Counted from the stretch's first letter, positions 28,301-40,602 are shown. The stretch: 64,000 nucleotides of DNA from Lepisosteus oculatus (GCF_040954835.1 NC_090704.1:41048979-41112978); one strand, 5' to 3'. The notes: generated from the sequence alone by a model not told the origin. Program-made: numbers and translations.

Positions 28301-29448
28301 AAGGCCTCAGTTTTATTTTCTGCATTTTACAAATTCTATTAAATGTGACGTGCCAAATTGCATACATGTTTTCGTGATTGCAGTAAAAAGGGTGTGTGTT
28401 TAAGTGCCAATTTGACTCCACAATATTCATGTGCGGCTTGTTTTCTTTTGATTTCCACGTGTTATCATTTTAGAATGGAAATCCTATTGTTTTACAGTTT
28501 TTATGGATTTGGAAACTTGAAAAAAATCTTGAATGCCTTGGCAGGTGACATGCTACTCAAGTCAGTGTTGGTATATTGTCAAGAAATGTGCAGATTCTCT
28601 TCAGTACTTGCTCTCAGTGTTTTGTATTTTCTTGGTATGGACCATCAGGCCACTCATAGTACACAAATTATATAGGTGGCACATTTTTGGTGATAATTAA
28701 GATGTAAACTATGAGAACAATTCATGTAAGACTCAAGCAATAACTCAATAAGGGTGGAGCGGTGGCTCTGTGGCTAAGGATCTGTGCCTGTGGCTAGAAG
28801 GTTGCCGGTTCAAATCCAGCAGAGGAATCCTACTCTGTGGGGCCCCTGAGCAAGGCCCTTAACCCCAACTGCTCCAGGGGCGCTGTGCAATGGCTGACCC
28901 TGCATTCTGACCCCAGGCTTCTCTCCCTGTCTGTGTGTCTCTTGGAGAGCAAGCTGGGGTATGTGAAAAGACAAATTCCTAATGCAAGAAATTGATCACA
29001 GTGATCTTTTTTCCAGAGTTTGGGTATTGTTCAAGAATTGATTAGTACTGCATATGGACTCTTTTTTTAATAAAATCAGCTACCAAAGCACCAGCTTTCT
29101 TCAGAGGAAATCTTTTGGCAATTAATGGAAACTAACATGTTTGATGTTTCATTAAAACATCTGGGGAGGTTTTTAAATCAGTCAGATTCAATTTTCTAAA
29201 AACAAATTGTGATTTATCTGTAGTTCAAGAGGAAAAAAAATATTTGAGAGTTCATTTCTACACAGTTAAAGAAAGGTTTTGATGAGCATAAACTATCCTT
29301 TTAATTTGCTTAAAATTATTGTACCTATGCATGTTTCTAAGTAAATGTGCAGATTATAGAAAAGTTCTGTTAGCTATAAACAATTTTTAAAATGTTAATA
29401 TGTGTTTTAAAATTCTCTTTATTTGTTTGTTTTTCAGGAAAGAAATGA
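1307..29448 (+). CDS. aspscr1: ASPSCR1 (TUG / UBX domain protein 9), 3' part, six exons
   Basis: Tether protein that binds GLUT4 vesicles and the p97/VCP ATPase (known for the family). Exons seen: 1307-1369, 2839-2891, 22699-22750, 24181-24250, 26984-27180, 29438-29448 (stop TGA). All have AG acceptors and GT donors and the phases join cleanly, giving 147 residues; the 5' part lies before the window. Residues 1-55 finish the UBX domain: GALREFVKKHLEDPQLRFYL, then ITPPKTNLDD, then ANLFPAALVYFGSD, closely matching mammalian TUG. Next come an acidic/Pro-Ser linker and the conserved tail KVPKWLKLPG, ending GKK where mammals have ASKR. The second intron, about 19.8 kb, is far longer than the others (1.4-2.7 kb). 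The identification rests on recalled family sequence, with exon order and phase as independent support. Confidence 0.92.
2839..2891 (+). CDS. aspscr1: aspscr1 exon: UBX strand pair
   Basis: Acceptor catttag, donor gtaagg. Encodes ITPPKTNLDDPATTLFQ after the split codon; ends in phase 0. This is the canonical TUG UBX segment. Confidence 0.9.
4206..4332. repeat. Minisatellite-like tandem repeat, about 3 units of 51-55 bp
   Basis: The phrase TCAGTGTCTGTAATGCTCTC begins at 4211 and again at 4266. A third, diverged unit begins near 4317 (TCAGCACCTGTGAT). The units share the CGCATCAG lead-in. Confidence 0.65.
7057..7087. repeat. TG/TA dinucleotide microsatellite
   Basis: An alternating TG run passes directly into a TA run inside the large aspscr1 intron. 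Confidence 0.85.
7625..7985 (+). mobile_element. CR1/L2/Rex-like LINE, 3' end of ORF2 (fragment)
   Basis: In + frames the text reads SLRR, then CSAERVTGCHLP, STDDLYNSRA, DYPSHTGDHLLHKL, SSGR and SLLN. This is the order of the conserved C-terminal tail of fish LINE reverse transcriptases (xxRITGxxLPSxxDLYxxRxxxKA...DPSHPxHxLFxLLPSGRR...RLLN). Only this tail remains. It is truncated and lies in the sense direction within the aspscr1 intron. Confidence 0.72.
10458..10473. repeat. Homopolymer C16
   Basis: Sixteen consecutive C in the + strand; length may be unreliable in an assembly. Confidence 0.9.
11889..12215 (+). repeat. Dispersed repeat of the 'aagaacataagaa...' family
   Basis: Starts with CATAAGAACATAAGAAAGG, then a CATTCAGCCCATCTAGCCC block and, further on, AAGTGC, GTTTTAAGTGCACTTGCC and GTTTCCATA. 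I recognise this order of blocks as a repeat common in non-teleost fish and amphibian genomes. The copy is diverged; the ends are approximate. Confidence 0.6.
13044..13074. repeat. (TTTTG)n microsatellite
   Basis: Five to six TTTTG units in a row, ending in TTTTTTGG. Confidence 0.9.
15529..15568. repeat. Short perfect inverted repeat
   Basis: GTTAGCATTCA at 15529-15539 is matched by its reverse complement at 15558-15568 with an 18-base loop. No further evidence of an RNA gene. Confidence 0.5.
20579..20788. mobile_element. Foldback insertion with 12-bp target-site duplication
   Basis: Two arms of about 70 bases, 20618-20687 and 20709-20777, are near-perfect reverse complements. The outer arm starts CTGCAAAGGAACAAG and the inner end is ACAACGTTTTGGCTGT; the loop is about 21 bases. 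The block is flanked by GAATATATTTAA at 20579-20590 and 20777-20788. This marks a discrete insertion capable of forming a long hairpin. About 27 bases between the left duplication and the arm are unpaired. Confidence 0.85.
22699..22750 (+). CDS. aspscr1: aspscr1 exon: end of UBX domain
   Basis: Acceptor ttgttcag, donor gtaagt. Encodes ANLFPAALVYFGSDVKA and one base of the next codon. LFPAAL is the conserved loop and last strand of the domain. Confidence 0.9.
24181..24250 (+). CDS. aspscr1: aspscr1 exon: post-UBX helix
   Basis: Acceptor ttttgcag, donor gtaggc. Encodes DYYLQKQLLDSKVPPRQADD and then AVA, aligning with the post-UBX segment of mammalian TUG. Ends with two bases of a split codon. 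Confidence 0.88.
24449..24768 (-). mobile_element. tRNA-derived fish SINE, full length, minus orientation
   Basis: Read on the minus strand it starts with the GGTGGTGCAGTAGTCAGCACT-type head and a B-box-like GGATTCAATTCC, continues through the 'CTTTGGAC...CCTCCCACAGTCC' and 'TGGGCCAATTT' blocks in complement, and ends at the ATGGACAGAT tail. The same element occurs in + orientation at 40.6 kb. Confidence 0.8.
26984..27180 (+). CDS. aspscr1: aspscr1 exon: disordered linker and PKWLKLP tail
   Basis: Acceptor ctttcccag, donor gtgggt. The 197-nt exon is rich in Pro, Ser, Gln and Asn and ends with VPKWLKLP, the most conserved C-terminal motif of TUG proteins. A (CAG)6 run starts 18 bases after the exon, in the intron. 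Confidence 0.9.
27198..27216. repeat. (CAG)6 tract next to an aspscr1 splice donor
   Basis: Six CAG units begin 18 bases after the end of the penultimate coding exon. Confidence 0.9.
28751..28996 (+). mobile_element. tRNA-derived SINE (V-SINE-like)
   Basis: A-box-like GTGGCTCTGTGGCTAAGG and B box GGTTCAAATCC stand 40 bases apart, as in a Pol III promoter from a tRNA. They are followed by the GAGCAAGGCCCTTAACCCC block found in vertebrate V-SINE-type elements. It lies in the last aspscr1 intron. Confidence 0.8.
29438..29448 (+). CDS. aspscr1: aspscr1 terminal coding exon
   Basis: After acceptor tttttcag the split codon is completed as Gly, followed by AAG AAA TGA. An 11-nt coding tail this short would escape ORF finders; phase agreement with the preceding exon and the position of the mammalian stop support it. 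Confidence 0.82.
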
Positions 29449-29610
29449 AAATGCACTTCCTGAGAAGGGGTTCCAGAACTTAATTTAAACAATGAAATTT
29501 TGGATCATGCTAAAGTTCACCAAGAGTAGCTTTAGAAATTGAGGATTTCAAATTGACTTGATGTTTTACATTAAAAGATGTAATTTGCTGCAATCATGAT
29601 ATGTTTGCCT
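29449..29610 (+). terminator. aspscr1: aspscr1 3' UTR with probable poly(A) signal
   Basis: ATTAAA lies at 29570-29575, about 120 bases after the stop, followed by a TGT- and T-rich stretch near 29601-29635 typical of a downstream element. The exact cleavage site is inferred. Confidence 0.5.
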
Positions 29611-29639
29611 TTTTTTGTAATGGTTTCTTTTTTTCATTC

Positions 29640-30168
29640 TGTTCCCAAGTTAAAATGGCAAAGAACAAAAACGTTTTAGAATGAAAACATCTGTTACAAA
29701 AATGTAGTGTGCTCACATTTCCCATACTGTAGTACTGCAGATACACCTGCTGGTTAGGCAGCATTGTAAGATAAATACCAGAATGTATTTTCTTGCCTCT
29801 TCAGGTGAATTTGCTAGTCTTACATGAAAGATTCCTGCCCTGTGATTGAAAGAAACTGTTCCAATGGCTTGTAAGTAAATCACAGGCCGGCGCAGCACTA
29901 ATCATTAACCACATGCAGGAGGAACACTGTCTATGACACACCAGAGATGAGCAAGTAACACTGAATCCTACTCTGGCTGCCACAACCACAGCTATTAATA
30001 CCAGTGCCACAGCCTAGAATGTGACCAATAATCACGATGAGAATGAGAATGGTAATTATAGTGATAACTAGTGAAAGTTCTGTTACAGTATTGTTTATCA
30101 TTGTTAAGCTCTAATACTAGACTTAGCCTTGCATTTTGATCTGTAGAGGAAAAATTTGGTGGTGGTGG

Positions 30169-30206
<38 letters not shown>

Positions 30207-33200
30207 CCTCGAAGTTCCATGATGGCAGCAATGCCTCAGTGTCTGCAGAACCCATTTGATGGGAGTGATTGGAAAGCTGCTGCGACTGAATTTGAAACAG
30301 ATCCGTCTTCGTTTCCTGGGAAATCTCTTCACTCCGGGCCGGGAGGCGTCGCACAGCGCTGCCTTCCTCACCCACATCCAAAAGCCTGGAATCCCTGTCG
30401 ATATTTTAAACCTTTAATGTAGGATCAAGAAAGACTTAACTCATTAGAAAGACTTACTCATTTTTCTTTCTTATTTATCCTGACTGCTTTCATATGTTTT
30501 ATAAAAATCGCCTTGTAATTTGTTCCACTAAAATACACAAAGAGTTCATTTAAATCCCAAAGCTAGAGGACAGTAAAACCTTGTCCTTCTGCATTAGCTG
30601 TTTAAGCTCCATGTACTGCAGCAGAACTGTGCTCGGTGAGGCTCTTCTGTTGATTTTTAAAGCTCATTCTATCAGTTGGCTTTAGGGATACGGCAGATAT
30701 CCTTTGCAGTGACGTTGAACTCTTGCATTGAACTTGATCAGTTTGGCAAGGAATATTTAAATACAATGAGCACTAGCCTTAGAGGACTGAAGGATATTCT
30801 GATTTTGGTTCCAAACGATCCCTGAATTACTTAATTGAACACACCAGTTTACCTGATCATAGTTAAATTGTTGCAGGGCTTTAGCAATTGATGATTTAAA
30901 ATGTAATAAAACCTTGTCAAGGAGGGAGGCTCTCCTGGATAAGGTTTGGAAACCCCTGTTTTAAAAACTAGGGGTGTGCTGGCTTGCACAGGCATACAAA
31001 ATTTATTTTTAATTAAGTTAGTGAAGCAGTTTCTTAATTTGGCATCTGATCTGCTGTCTAGTGGTGCTGCTGGTTTATAATAGCTGCTGTATGTCATCCA
31101 GGTAGGCATTTCAATGCTGGATAAGGAGGGTCCTCTATATACATTATGCAAACTGCTTTGGTACTCTGGGACAAAATGCACTTACAAATGCATACAATGG
31201 GAGGTAATTAATATCTGAATGTAATGAAAACTTAGTTATTTTTTTTGCTATTTATTGTACCTGTAAAAAAAGACTTGATTTTCGCATCTAATCTATATGA
31301 TTTGGTGGGTACAAAGCTTATAGATGAAATCTGATCAAATTTCACTTTCGTTTTTTTTTTGCTGCTGGTGCTCAGTGAAAACAGAGGTAGACAGACAATG
31401 GTAAGAAATTAAAGAAACAAGCTCAGGTCTGGTCAAGCTCCACGTCTTTTTGTCTTCTCTGACCAAGAACATTGTGAGACATGGTTTTGGTTGATCTACT
31501 GTAGTTGTTAGCGTTTAAATCCACCTTATGTTCATTTATGGCTCAATTTGTCCTTCACTTCATTCCAGCCATCAAAACCCATTTTCAATTTCAATCATAC
31601 AGTTTAATTTACTTTTATGTTAATATTTTCCAAATCATGCTTTGGACTCATGGAGGCACTCATTTTGATACGTTTTAAAATATGATTTCACCCTTGCCTT
31701 GCGCAACCTACAGCAAAAAATAGATTACAATTGACAGTAGGACAATCCGGTGCTATTACAGTGTCAGCAACAATAAACCGTCTTTTCTGACAACAGTGCA
31801 TTGCAGTGTTGTCCCTTGAATCATGCCAGAAAGAATTCTCATGGCTTCAGAAACATTATGTTTGATCTGGGTAAAGACCTTTGTCAGTAATGTCTGTTCT
31901 TGTTACCAATGTACATACAGTATGCTCACAGGCCATGAGTTAAACTTTTTATTTAATTAGTAGGACTTAACTTAACTTAACAAAATCGTAACTGCAAAGT
32001 GTAAGCTTCTTTATAAAGCCAAAGTATAAATACTGCATGTAGACAGCTATATAACGTGCAGTTAACTATATAAAGTTACACACCAACCCTAATACTCACC
32101 CACTAAATACACATACGTTTTCAACTGTTACAGCCTCTTCATTCAAAGCAATGCACATTTGTCATTGGGATTTAAGATAAGCTTCAGATTTTATATGAAA
32201 ACAGTAACCTTTCATTTGAACAAATAAAATCCATCTGGACATGCATATTTCTCTATGCAAGATAGTTTGTGACTCAAATGTAGATGTAGTGGTAGTTGAG
32301 GTAATTGTAAAAATTCTAATGTGGCTACTAGAAAATAAAATAATTGTGCCTGTTATGTCCAAAAAAATACTATTAAAAGAACTTGTTTCCTAAAAGAGAC
32401 ATAATCATATCAACACTTGAAACTTGAGTAAAAGTGTATGTCTCTTATTTTGGTCTTTTGTGATATTTTCTAATAGCAGGAGAGAGAAATTATTGTCAAT
32501 CCTGCCACATATTATTTAGTTTAGACTTACTCTTTCAGATCTGGGATGAGGCATTCCTAAACGATTTTCCGAAACCCATTTTAAGGAGAGGGGAAGTTAA
32601 CCCTGTGTAATTTTAACTTCCCAAATTGCGTATTGCTTTTAGTTGGCCTCTTTTGCAGAAAAGGGGCAACTAATCAGTTCAGATGATCAAACGCGATGGG
32701 AAAATGCGCTGTTATTTGCTATATACAGAGTATAGGAGGACTCCCTTCAACCAAGCAGGCAAGGAGTGTTTGCAGATAAAGCAGAACAGGAAAGGAGCCA
32801 GATGTTAAATATCCTTCAATGAGGGATCAGGGGGTGAAGACTCTGCATTAACATTGTTCAGGTGTTTGGTTGGAAAAATAGTAACCATGCTTTGATCCTT
32901 CTCTCCTTCCCCCCATTTGGCCAGACAGATGTTCTTGGAAATTCCATTACTCAGAAGACACAGAGCAAGATGAAACGTCTGCCATTTTTAACAGCAGTGC
33001 CCCATCAGGGATGGGGCTCAGGGGTGGGCACCTGTGTCCATGCTTGCCCCTCGTGCCCTGTCTGTTTAAGCGCCACCGCTGTGGGCGTTTCCTGTTGACC
33101 TGGTGCATTGCTCTGGAAAAGGCCCGATCTTCCTCCAGAAGCCAAGTCTAATTTTGTTTTTACACAACCTGATCGTTCAGTTCTGCCCATTCGCAATTGA

Positions 33201-34690
33201 CAGTCGCAGTCGTTAACGAACCCAGCAATAAAAAGTGGCAAGGACATGCATGAGCTGAAACATTGGTCTCCTCAGAAGCATTTGTGCAGATCCTGCAGCT
33301 CTGTGGTTTGCTGTGTTTTTGTTCCATCATACTTTCATGCAATAGTCATTTCCACTGGAAATCTGAGCTGCTGAACAGAGGCATTGATTCAGGTCAGGGA
33401 GCATATAGGTGCCTCCCAGGTATGTGTTACACACCACATCAATCCACCTCAGTCTTGTAAGCATTCTCTCCCCGTTAGTCCTGTGCCTTGGCACAAAAAT
33501 TGGTAGCAAATGTGACAATGCTGCTGTGTTTTCTTTTCGGTCTTTCTGAGGTCATTTTCTTCCATCTGTGGCAGAACAGAGGTTACAGCAGGAACGGTCA
33601 GGCTGAGCTGCTAATAATCCATTACGACATGCTGTCACAACCCTTTTTTTATCTAGTTACACTACTGTCGATTCAATAAAGTGTTAAAAGATGAATGTCC
33701 TGCAAAGTGCTTTGCTATGACTGTTAAGACTGCTACATTGAATTGTACTGTATGAGGTTTGCAGAGTGGGACTTGGATGAACTCCCAAACACATGCAATA
33801 TGTGAAAACGCTGGAGTTTTTTTATGAATTATTTCATGCTCTTTCACAGCTCATTATATAACATAGCTGTACCACCAACCTGCAGAGGCAGTACCATCTC
33901 AAATACATACTGAAGGAAAGGATGTCACCATTTACTATGGAACACTCCAATAAGTGGAGACAGAAGGTGTACAGCTTTCCGCGTGATAAAAGAAATGTTG
34001 TGCAACACTGTATTTAAAGAAGAGACCCAAGACAAAACAAGGGTGCATTAATGTGGTGCCTGTCTACAGTAGTGTGTCATTCCCCTGCTGTAATGTCAAC
34101 TCTGTAAACCAAAACATCGATTGAGCTAAGCCCTTCCTTAACCAACAAATGACAATAATTTCAGGGAGATAAAAAGTGTGTGTTGTAAATTCTGCGTTCT
34201 GTCAATCAAATGCGTAATTAACTTTTAATTGTGAAAAAGGGAAGAACATTCCATAAGCCTTAGAGTTTTTGCCCAGTATATCACATTGAATAAATGGGGA
34301 CTTTCAGGATATTTAATTTGAATAATTGTAAAGCTTGCCAAACCGGTTTTGCAGATGTAAGCCTGGAGTGAATGGAAATGATTTTTTTAAGTAATATGAC
34401 AATGTAACACATCATCAGTTTTGCAGTCAGTAAAAATATTCTTTGTCTGCCACATGAACATTTTGAAGACGTTATTCAACTGTGTTTTAGATATATAGAA
34501 TTTTATCATTCATTTATTTTCATTTATATCCACATAAATTCAGTTTGGCGAATTTAATCTCCTGTGAATTTACATAGGTTGCTTAGTAACGAAGAAGATG
34601 TATATTGAATCTGGAGCTTTGATTATGAAGTGAGCCCCTCTTGGGATTAAGTTGTTAAAACAAGAATACCTCTACGAAAATTTCTCATTG
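29640..34690. other. Intergenic stretch without recognisable genes
   Basis: Between the end of aspscr1 and a degenerate repeat. Apart from the GGT/TAA microsatellite at 30.16 kb I see no exon with convincing coding character, no RNA gene and no clear element. Confidence 0.5.
30158..30205. repeat. (GGT)5 followed by (TAA)n microsatellite
   Basis: Five GGT units run straight into eleven TAA units. Runs of this kind often mark the tail of a SINE, but no SINE body is visible beside it. Confidence 0.9.
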
Positions 34691-34696
34691 ATTTGA

Positions 34697-34950
34697 TAAC
34701 AGAACAAACACAAATGAGAGGAGTCCTTTTGGCCCAGAGAGCTCACTTGGTTGTTTTTTTCTGTAGTCCCTGCAACCACCACTAGAATGAAACATACTTT
34801 ACAAACTTCCCAGAAAGGGACATTTTAGAGTACTCCACGTATGAATCCTAACTTTTGTGTATTTGGGAGGTGAGAGGAAACCAAAGCACTTGGCAGAAAC
34901 CCAAAGTCAGCACAAGGAGAAACACGTGCAAATCCCGTTTTTTTGTTCCC
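34697..34950. repeat. Degenerate copies of two dispersed repeats
   Basis: 34700-34755 resembles the 'aagaacataag' family (AATGAGAGGAGTCC...GGCCCAGAGAGCTCA...GGTTGTT). 34862-34945 resembles the minus orientation of the fish tRNA-SINE (GGGAGGTGAGAGGAAACC, AGAAACCCA, AGGAGAAACACGTGCAAATCC-type order). Both are much mutated. Confidence 0.5.
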
Positions 34951-37900
34951 TGTTTGGCTTATTCATTAATGGTCAATGTCTTCTGCCTGCCAAAGAAGAC
35001 AAAGCCCAGTATAAAACCCAGAAGTGCTCTCACAAAAATCAGCACAAATTATTCAAGGAGACGAGCTCTGAAAACAGAAATCCATTGGCCAGTCCGCTGC
35101 CGAATCGCTGTAAAGGGTTCCTTCTGGCATAGCTCTCCCCTGACTGCCGAGATATCAAAAGGAACAGCTGCAGGGACACAAGCCGAAAGACGGGGCGGAC
35201 AGCTTGTGCCCCTGCTACTGCTGCAGCCAGGACTTCCCTCCCGAAAAAGTGCCTCTGAAAGGTTAGGAAAGAAAGAAATCTTTCCAAGTGCGTTTCTTTT
35301 GAAAAGTAGAGGTAGTAATTAAAGAGTGAGAGCTCCTTTCACACTCTAAAAATCTTTTTTATTCACACCCTTCAGTTTCATCTTCTGCGGCTCTCTCTCA
35401 AACTCCCCCCGACCGACCCCCCCCCCGGAATCTCAACTCGTGTGGTCCGAGCTGTGATGGCAGCCTGACACCCCCCTCCACCCCTCCCCACTAACCAAAC
35501 AACGCTTGGGCCCAGCTGAGTGAACTTCAAAGTGACCAGAGGGGGTACTCCATCGTTCCTGGCACTTGTCATTGTCTAACTAGCTGGCTGTGCCCCCACC
35601 CCTCACCCCCCATTACTCTAATTACTTCCAACTGCTCTTCAAAGCTTTGATGGCGCAGAGAAAGTAAGCATGCTGGAAGCACCTGCTGAACGCTGTAAAA
35701 CGCGCAGGTGGGGCTGGTGTGTGGTGAGGCCACTCGCGGCTGTCCGGTCAGCTACTGCTTGCGGGCTGTGCACTGCGGAGAGCCCACAGGGCAGACGGCA
35801 TGGATCAGGGTGTCCAGATGCTGTTGGAGAAGAAAAAAGGGGGGCACCGAGTAGGCAGAAACAAGTAGTGCAAATTGAAATGACAAAAACCCAGTGAATA
35901 TCTTCATCCAGCATTGCAGAGTGGATCAGCCATAAGTCATTTCATTGCATATCCTCAGGCTAGACTAAGGCTCTCAAAGACCCTCTCAGGACACTGTAAT
36001 AATGTTAATTAGGCTTCAGTTGCCATGCTTGAAAGTTAATCACAGGCACACCACCTCTTCAGCTTTGTTCTGCTGTCCTTGGCTGGTTTCTGCTGATACC
36101 ATGGTATGCTTGCTGATTCGTGTGTTTTTCTAATGCACATCAACAACTGGGCTGGCAAATATACTGTAGTATGCACAAACCAAAAGTGCTTGCATACCTT
36201 AAATGTTCCCCAGCACTGCTGCAATATGCTGGTTTTGCATGGGTGAATTTAAAGAAGCTGCAGCTTTTCTCTGCCTTCCAGTGTATTTTTTCCACCGCTG
36301 TGATGTTTTTTTACTACCTTACCTCTCTGCTTGCCCCCCACACCTGTGTTTTGCACACGACAGGACAGGCAGGCAGAATCCAACTGGAGCTGAGGAATTT
36401 GCTGCCAGTGATGAGAGAGAGAGAAACATGGCAAACAGAAGGAGACAAGCAGCAGGTTACTTTTATTAACGTTGAACAAAAAGAGTGCAATATTTTAACA
36501 GCAGTGCCTTCAACTGAATGCCTTTCTGTGGAGAATAAAAAAACCTCTCTCCTATTATAACTGGACTCTGAAGTTTAAAAACTCAAGTGTGCACAAGTAT
36601 GCCCCCAGCTGTTCTAGGAAGCAAAGAAGATTCTTGATCTTTAGCTCACACACGCTTAAAAGTGGTTTCCTTCAGCTCTGCATTCTGATTCTGATGTTTT
36701 TTACAGGATAATCTGCATTTATAAAGTAAATTTAATGTACAACTTAATGCTTAGCTTTAAAAAATATAAATTAATTGTTCATTTGAAATCTAAAAGTTTA
36801 TATCAAACACAGTTTGGAAAAGACGCAGGATCCCTAAGAATCGACTTTCCTTACTGACTTCTTTGAAGAGGATGCGTATGACTTTAAACTTTAAAACGAG
36901 CAACTGCTCATTCATCACAATAACCTAAAATGAGCCAGGTGTTTGGAGTGAGTCTTGAAGCTCACAGTTACGGAATGGTCAGCAAGTCTCTTGATGCTGT
37001 AGGGGAAAGCCGCGCTGAAATAGTTTGAGCTTTTGTGATAAGCGTACTGTTTTATTTTACAATGAAGTCAAAGGAACCCCCGGAAGAAAACGTACTGTTT
37101 CAGACTGCGTAGGAGACCTTGTCAACCACAATCTCTTGTGAACCTTGTGAACCGCTGTCACTGATTGTTCGGAAGGTCCCTTGAAGGAGGTGGCATGCCT
37201 TGGGGCACTAAGCCAGTGCCCGTTAAACCAAGACATTAAAAATATCAATAACACAAAGATCATAAAAATTAAAAGCAGCTACCCTTAAACTACAGTGTGA
37301 TAAAAATGCACACTTCTTGAACACGAACAAGTCTCGGGACGTGCGATTTATTATTAGAAGAGGCTGCAGGGAACCCAGCCTGCACTGTGTAAAAACTGAG
37401 AAGGCCCCATGAGAAATGATCCATGATGCAAGATGATGCCAGTATGGAGCCAGAGCAGCATGGGCTCGGCCCATAGGCCGTGACAAATGGCATGGCACTG
37501 ATGTATTGATACAGCTGCTGTACAGGTCTCCTGATTCATGTGGGAGCCGCCACAAAGCAGCAGACAGGAAAGGCAAGGTGTGTCCTCGGAATCACCGAAG
37601 ATCCAACGGGATATCAAAGAGCCTCCTGCCAGGAAATGCTAATTAGCAGGTGGAGGAGGACGGGAGATCTGCAGGTCAGAGTTTGATGTGGTCGGCTGAG
37701 GGAAAAAACTAAACTATCCTTTTAATTTACATTGAAATTTTGTGTGTTATTAGCACGTATTCCTGTTTCACCGAGCTTTCTTCATTCCCCGTTTACTAAC
37801 TAAAAAAAAAACTTCTAACTTTCATTTTCACAACTTCAAAAGTGAACTTAATTTCTGAGCAGTATCAATACTGAATGTCCTCAATTAATGGGGATGAGAC

Positions 37901-39760
37901 ACTGTATACTAAGAATATAATGAAAGCTTTGAAGTCTCACCTCTTTTTCAGTCCTGTTAATGAATCAGGGCGGCTGTACTGTGATCTGTGTGCAAGATGA
38001 GAAGAGGTCCTGGTTGCTTTGTCTTTAGGGTGTGTAAAAAGTGTCAGGTGTCAAATGACAGTGGCCTTCAGGCTTTGAGACGTGAGCTCATGGGTGTTTG
38101 TGGATCCAGGAGCGAGCCATTCATCCTGATGTGTTTCCCATCAACTGGACAGTCATCTCGGCGTAGGGAAACCATCACTGCGAGCACAAGACCCCGATCT
38201 GACTGGACTTCAGTTCCCACTGACTGCAGATTGCAGAAATGCGACACCCACCCTGGCCTGGCTGGAGAAGCCAGTGGCAGCTTCGGAAAATCCTCTTTTT
38301 AGAAAGGAACGCTCTGCTTCGTCCGGCCTCCACCCCTCTGCTCGCTGAAGCCCGTCTGCCCGGAGGACTACAACACTGCATAGGGAACCTGTTACACTCC
38401 CCGCACTCTGGAGACGAAAACCTTTGCTAAATTTACAGTGCTGTCACAAAGTTCACCATTTTTAAACTGTGTACAATTCTGCAAAAATTAACAAATAATT
38501 AATTTTTGTCACGGAGATTATTTCCGTAATGCCACGATAACCAGTCTGGGAAACTGGGACTGCAGTTCCCCCTTAAATCCAGGTCTGAGCACTGGTCTTG
38601 TTAGAGCACATTTTATATATATAGAAAAAATGCAGAAATCAAATATAACTTTTAGTTGTGGGAAATACACTCGAGATTGTTATTGAGGAATATGAATCAA
38701 TAGAGTGCAACAGGACGTTTCCTTAGGTCAGTGTTGTACTCGGAGACAGATCCATTGCATACAAGCAGTTTTGTGGTTTTGCATGGCAGGTGCAGCACGC
38801 TGGACAGCGAGCCCAGATGAACGGTCCCTTTATTCAGCTGCCTGATCGCTTAGGACAAACTAGTTTGGCGACAGTCAGGATATCTTTATATATTTATATT
38901 TTACAATATTATTGTGAAACGCGACACATTTTTTTAGCATCGGCGGTGTATTTTTCAGGCGTGCACAATACTGGCTTGGTTGCCGTGTGCAATGCAGATA
39001 CAGCCTGTCCACAGCAGAGTAGTCAAACGAATTTAAACGTTTCAGTGCATAAAGCCTAACTGTATGCAAGCAATTCAGGCTATTAGACTAAGCCAGCAAG
39101 TACTTAAACCTTAACGTTAACTAAGTAAAGGGTTTCCGATTTTTTTTGTGCACTTTCATTTCACGTATGATATTTACATGTAAGCCTAAACTGCACAAAT
39201 CAGACAATAAGAATACGTGCAAAAATGGCCTGAAACGTCAAGCATATAGGAGACCCACGAGCGTTCTGGAAGGCAGCCAGACAGTCGCTGGCATCAAAGA
39301 GGGAGACAAATATTTAACATCAAGAGCAGAGCAAGGGCGTCCCCTAGTGGCTCAGCGGGGTCTAGTCTGTCTAAAAGCAGTGCTGGGAAGCGCAAATGAT
39401 GGGTAAGAACGGAGAGTTCAACAAAACCGGTTTAAAGTTTTGAAAATGTGTGAATGTCTATGACAGTGCTGGAAGTAGTAAGCTTTAGTGAAAATATAAG
39501 CACCCCCAAAAAACAGCCTTAAAACTGTTCTGGACAGATAATTGCTTTCTATGGGGAAAATGTCTGTCCCAAATGTGGCCTATTCCTTTACCAAAGAAAT
39601 GATCAACACTGTTACTGTTGCTTTACAGTGCAAGGTAAATCCACCTAAGGCATGGATTAAATATTCCCCTTATGCCATAAATGCAGCTGGAAGTGTGTGG
39701 CTGGTGTTTACAAGCCAGAAAATATGAAACTCTGACACAACAACCAGAATACAACTTGGT
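34950..39760. other. Intergenic stretch without recognisable genes
   Basis: Contains a C-rich low-complexity patch near 35.39-35.49 kb and otherwise unremarkable sequence. Several open frames (for example around 36.1-36.6 and 38.0-38.4 kb) lack splice context or protein-like composition. Confidence 0.5.
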
Positions 39761-40105
39761 ATTACCTCCCCCTTCAGCATTACGATACGGGCTCCTGACC
39801 AGATAGCCAATGGTGCGACAGGAACTCTGCCTGCTCATCCTCAACTGCGAGAATCTTGTTCTGTATTTATTGAAATTTTATTCTGAAATACAGATTGGGA
39901 GATTATAGTAAGATCTTTTTTTTAGAAAAGGACTGGACCCTAGGCTCCAGGAAGGTAGATGCTTCAAATAGTTATTTGGTGTTCACAAAGCACAAAACTA
40001 CACTCACCTAAGATATGGTGACAGACATTCAGTGGTGGCAGCATCTTTTTCAAAGCGATCAATGCCAGTACTGACCAGTGATCAATAACTGAACCCCAGA
40101 GACAA
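39761..40105 (-). repeat. Recurring block with splice-like signals, copy 1
   Basis: Shares long stretches with 51999-52235 and 52555-52760 (GGCTCCTGACCAGATAGC, GAGAATCTTGTTCTGT, ACAGATTGGGAGATTAT). On the minus strand an exon-like piece is bounded by AATACAG / GTAATA and reads NKILAVEDEQAEFLSHHWLS, then GQEPVS and a stop. A second piece reads ALIALKKMLPPLNVCHH and is followed by GTGAGT. Either remnants of a duplicated gene or an unnamed dispersed repeat. Confidence 0.6.
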
Positions 40106-40602
40106 CATACAAGCAGAGCCAAATCTGTTGATGAGTGTGAAACTTGTCAGAAGTGATACATTTCCCTTTGCAAGACAGAGTGGATAGCATGCTTAGGGTC
40201 AAAGATATTCAGTTAATGGAATCAATAGTTCACAGCCTGGAGATTAACATTAGAACCAGTGGCTATTTGTTTCATGTAAATTCCTTGAGATTCAAGAAAG
40301 CACAAATATAAACATGGGATCCTGGAGAGCCCCAGGCCAACAGAATTCAATTTGGTAAATATAATTTAGGACTTAAATCCAAGTACTGTACTTCTCAGAC
40401 CTTAAGGACCATATTTCTCATAGTTGAACGGATAACCTGCTTGATTCATCAATACCTTACAGGTGGCCAATCTTTAAAAACAGGTGTCCAGTAAGATTAA
40501 CCAGATTTGGGCTCATTCCAGGACGTGAGCTGGAGACCTCTGATGTAAATTAATATTAATCCTAAATATCGATCCAACCTAAATATGATTTGTGTACCAA
40601 AT

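Noticed and set aside
30123-30377. Minus-strand frame with a run of Tyr and His codons
   Set aside because: It is translation of the GGT/TAA microsatellite.
37988-38302. 104-codon + strand frame in the gene-poor middle
   Set aside because: No splice context, no recognised motif, and similar open frames occur on the other strand.
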